In this document: positions 61,337-64,000 of the stretch, piece by piece
Numbering within the stretch: the stretch's first letter is position 1
Layout: each line of letters starts with the position of its first letter
Source: Salarias fasciatus
Lineage: Eukaryota; Chordata; Actinopteri; Blenniiformes; Blenniidae
Direction: 5' to 3'
Length of the DNA: 64,000 nucleotides
NCBI RefSeq assembly: GCF_902148845.1
Contig: NC_043755.1
Span: 3,770,378-3,834,377, forward strand
Made by a program: the position numbers and the translations under genes
Notes under the pieces: generated by a model
What the model was told of the DNA's origin: nothing
Databases searched by the model: none
Seen by the model: the letters and a program-made list of their open reading frames with translations, nothing else

Positions 61337-62914
61337 ACACGCTGTTTGTCTTTGAGGGCTTTCCTTTTTGTCTCCACTAATGCTGGATTTGGATCATTAT
61401 TGCAGCTAGAAGCAATGTGACCATCCTCACCACATTTGAAACAGTACCACGGCTTGGGTCTGGGCACCCTTGCTGTGATCTGTTTTATTCCTTTTCTCTG
61501 GCTCATTTTTTGCCTTGTTCTGTTGCTTCTTACTGCCTTTTGTTGCTTTCTTTGCAGGTTTCTCGGCACTGCTGGCTTTGAGCTGTGCTACTTGAGCTTG
61601 GAGATCTGCAATCTGCTTTCGGAGGTCATTTGTAGCAGTAGAAGAGGCATCTTCTGATTCAGGTTCATGACTGCTCATGCTGGACATGCATGTGGCTTGT
61701 ACCTGTGATATAGCTCTCGTTTTAGTGATCCCCAGGTATTGCTTCATTCTCGTGGCTTTACTGGCTTGTTTATCCTCTTCAGTGCGTAGTAGGAGAAGGA
61801 GCTCAGCAAAGGGTGGGGGTGCACCTTTGCGTTGTTCAAGCTGGAGACTAGTTATCAATATGCTATCCCAACAACCACGGCAAAACTGCCGGAGAAGCTG
61901 TTTATCAGCATCACCAGGGGCAATTCCTTCCCTCCTAATTACTGCACTCAAGGAAGTGTGTAGCCTCTGTAAGTAGTCTGAAGCTTTCTCACCAACATTT
62001 TGGTTGGTGTTCAAAAAGCGAGCAAATAGCTCGTCACCATCCTCCACTGTGGCATAAGCTGAATCAAGAAGCTTCAGATAAGCTTCAGAAGTGGCTTTTG
62101 GGCCAAGCGATTTCACAATGTTGGCTGCCGGAGGTGAGAGGCTTTCAACAATTTTTCTCACAACCTGAGAGTCTGAGATCATGGGATCACTCAAACAAAA
62201 CTCCACACTGCTGCGCCAAGCATCATAATCAACTTCAAAAGAAGGGTGTGGACTTCTTCCAGAAAAAGATTTCAGTTTGTAGGATAAGTTAGAATGAGAT
62301 GCTGCTTCACTACTTTTGACAATGTGTTCGACAATGACACGCTGTACATCTGGTGTAGTGAGAACATCAGCTGGGATCTGGTGTGTGCCATCTACTGGGC
62401 TTTGTTTTTCAACAGCATGTGGTGCAACATCAGGTTCATTTGTGGAGGGCAAAGGCTCTTGCTGTGAGAGGGTCTCTGTCACATTACCTTGAGCCTCCTG
62501 ATCCATTGACTCACCTATTCTCGTCAACTCTTCCCTCAAAATGTCTTCAAACGACCTGTTGCTCCTCTTTGCCAGATCTTTCAGCTCAGTCAGGTAAGTT
62601 ACTGTTGCAGAAGCACTAACCTCACTACTATAAGCACTTCCCAGGCTCTGAATGTGGTGAATAACTTCTGGTTTTTCAGTGGTAGGTCTGGAAAAAGGCA
62701 GGTACCGTTTCTCTAGTTCTTTCACTGTAGCCTCATGTTGAAACTCAACAATAACCTTCACTTCTTTACTCTCTGAAGGCACTTCGATCAACCTTGCTAC
62801 AGGACCAAACTGTTTCAAAAAGTCAAAAACCTCTTCATCAACCTTACTCTGAGTTAGTCCGCTGACTAAAACAGAATTCTGAACTTTCACATTCTCTGAT
62901 TTCACCACTTCCAT
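61300..62914 (-). other. Gag region of the Gypsy element, PNMA-like with an RRM-like N-terminus
   Basis: The N-terminal 80 residues (VLVSGLTQSKVDEEVFDFL ... VKVIVEFQHEA) look like an RRM fold, with RNP2- and RNP1-like strands. The centre (LKSFSGRSPHP, DYDAWRSSVEFCL, FLNTNQNVGEKASDYLQRL) matches the capsid region of PNMA proteins. A CCHC zinc knuckle (CFKCGEDGHIASSC) closes the region. Host PNMA genes are known to derive from Gypsy Gag of this type. Fossil part. Confidence 0.85.
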
Positions 62915-63115
62915 TTTTTAGATTTTCCCAACAAATAAATTCAAAACAGAATTGGGCAAGATTGCAAAATTCAAGGCAAATAACTGCCAAATCAATCCTA
63001 TGTTGCTCCAGTTATTCAATTGTTCACTTTAAATTTCTGATTTTCAAAATATGTGAATCATTAAAATATAACTTTTCAAATTAAAACCTCCTGGCTGCTG
63101 GCTCGCCAACTTTTC

Positions 63116-64000
63116 TGTAACCCACCTGGGTTAACTTACTCACAAGGACCAGAAACTAGGTTCAGAGGAGGGTTTAAAAGAGAAGTGAATATTCACTATG
63201 AATAAATGGAGCCACAAAATGATTGAACTTGAATAACAAGGAAGTTTATATGAAATAGAAAATATAGATTCAATGCATGACTTCAATTCTTCAACAAAAC
63301 ATAACCATAACAAAACATAACCATCTGATCAACAAAAACAATCACTGTATCGCCATATCAAAATCAGTTCCTCAAAAAATAAAATGTTCTCAAAAGGGTG
63401 CAAATTCCCTTCCAAATGTTCAGTTCAGTGTTCCTTTAGATCCTGGTTCGAGTTTAAGTTCAGTTTCAGTCAAAACAAAGTCAAGTCAGGTCTAAGAGCT
63501 CTTATGTTCAGTCAGAATAGTCAGAGGTGGTTGGACGCTCCTACCACACATCCTTTGCCTGATGGGTGATGAAGGATTCCCACCCTTAGAAATTCTTGAT
63601 CTGCTCCTTGGATTAAGGAGGGTTCTGGTCACTCGCTGGGGCTCGCCATCTCCTTCGTCAAGGAGAATCCAATTCTCAAACATCCAACGGTTTCTGAAGG
63701 TTTAAAAAACCTAGCCTGTATAGAAACAAGGCTATTACTAATTGAAATCAAACAATTTTTTATGGCCATTATGAAATAAAATGAAAATCTGTCACACATT
63801 CTTGCAACATAATGGTGATACAATGAATTATTTATCCATCTTCACCTTTTACTGTAGTTTCTTCTCTTAATAGAACAGTTTTTATCCCATTTTTAACCAA
63901 CAAATCCATTTTAACTTCATGAATTAGTATTTAAACACTTTTTAACTCTTCAGCACATAAATCATGAACTGAATAACAGCACAAACACACTTTCACATTC
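63116..64000 (-). repeat. 5' LTR of the Gypsy element (partial, cut by window edge)
   Basis: Near-identical to 54971-55860. Most differences between the copies are one-base length changes in A/T runs. About 590 bases of this LTR should lie beyond the window. Confidence 0.92.

Larger units (their letters stand above)
54971..64000 (-). mobile_element. Ty3/Gypsy (Metaviridae) LTR retrotransposon with PNMA-like Gag; near full length, right LTR cut by the window edge
   Basis: A fossil Gypsy-type element in minus orientation. Left LTR (the 3' LTR) 54971-56446; right LTR (5' LTR) from 63116 past the window end. LTRs start TGTAACCCA and end TGGGTTACA. A purine tract (about 56447-56460) lies next to the 3' LTR, and a TGG-starting primer-site candidate lies a few bases inside the 5' LTR (about 63103-63108). 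Gene order is Gag, protease, reverse transcriptase, RNase H, integrase, which places it in the Gypsy group rather than Copia or BEL. No envelope gene is evident. It reads as several frames, with about five breaks, so it is a dead copy. The LTRs are about 98-99% alike over the shared part, so insertion was recent. The target duplication cannot be tested because the right end is missing. Confidence 0.9.

Overview
The window is vertebrate genomic DNA and reads as a ray-finned (teleost) fish. Genes are split into many short exons with ordinary GT-AG introns. The intergenic DNA carries fish-type LINE/L2-like tails, CA/GT microsatellites, TTAA- and hAT-type MITEs, a decayed mariner and a near full-length Ty3/Gypsy LTR retrotransposon whose Gag resembles PNMA proteins.

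Layout. 1-5.4 kb: intergenic, with decayed L2-like repeats and an (AT)n tract. 5.4-9.0 kb (+): an SGK-family kinase. 9.6-11.2 kb (-): a TMEM244-like four-TM-type gene. 11.2-13.9 kb: a CpG-rich, apparently bidirectional promoter. 13.9-22.2 kb (+): an L3MBTL-family chromatin reader (three MBT repeats plus SAM). 25.9-26.7 kb (+): a TMEM200-like gene. The set sgk/tmem244/l3mbtl/tmem200 matches neighbours on human 6q23 (TMEM244-L3MBTL3-TMEM200A, SGK1 nearby), so this is that block or its whole-genome-duplication sister.

29.6-31.9 kb (+): an orphan exon-like segment and a Ly6/uPAR (SPACA4-like) gene. 32.3-40.7 kb (-): msh5, a meiotic MutS homologue in about 25 exons, with a LINE reverse-transcriptase relic in one intron. 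42.0-43.7 kb (-): an SPSB (SPRY + SOCS box) gene. 46.3-46.7 kb and 50.2-51.6 kb (-): an MHC class II beta relic and a more complete class II beta gene, with a mariner between them. MSH5 and LY6 genes lie in the mammalian MHC class III region, so this cluster may retain MHC-type linkage.

51.9-64.0 kb is a transposon graveyard: a LINE relic split by a TTAA MITE, an unplaced PIN/FEN-like ORF, a hAT MITE, then the Gypsy element running off the right edge.

Quality caution. l3mbtl (829 codons over 21 exons) and tmem244 read cleanly. The sgk gene, tmem200, the Ly6 gene, msh5, spsb and the MHC gene show one-base frame slips, several in homopolymers, while splice sites and catalytic motifs are intact. 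I read this mainly as residual indel error in the assembly; true gene decay is the alternative.
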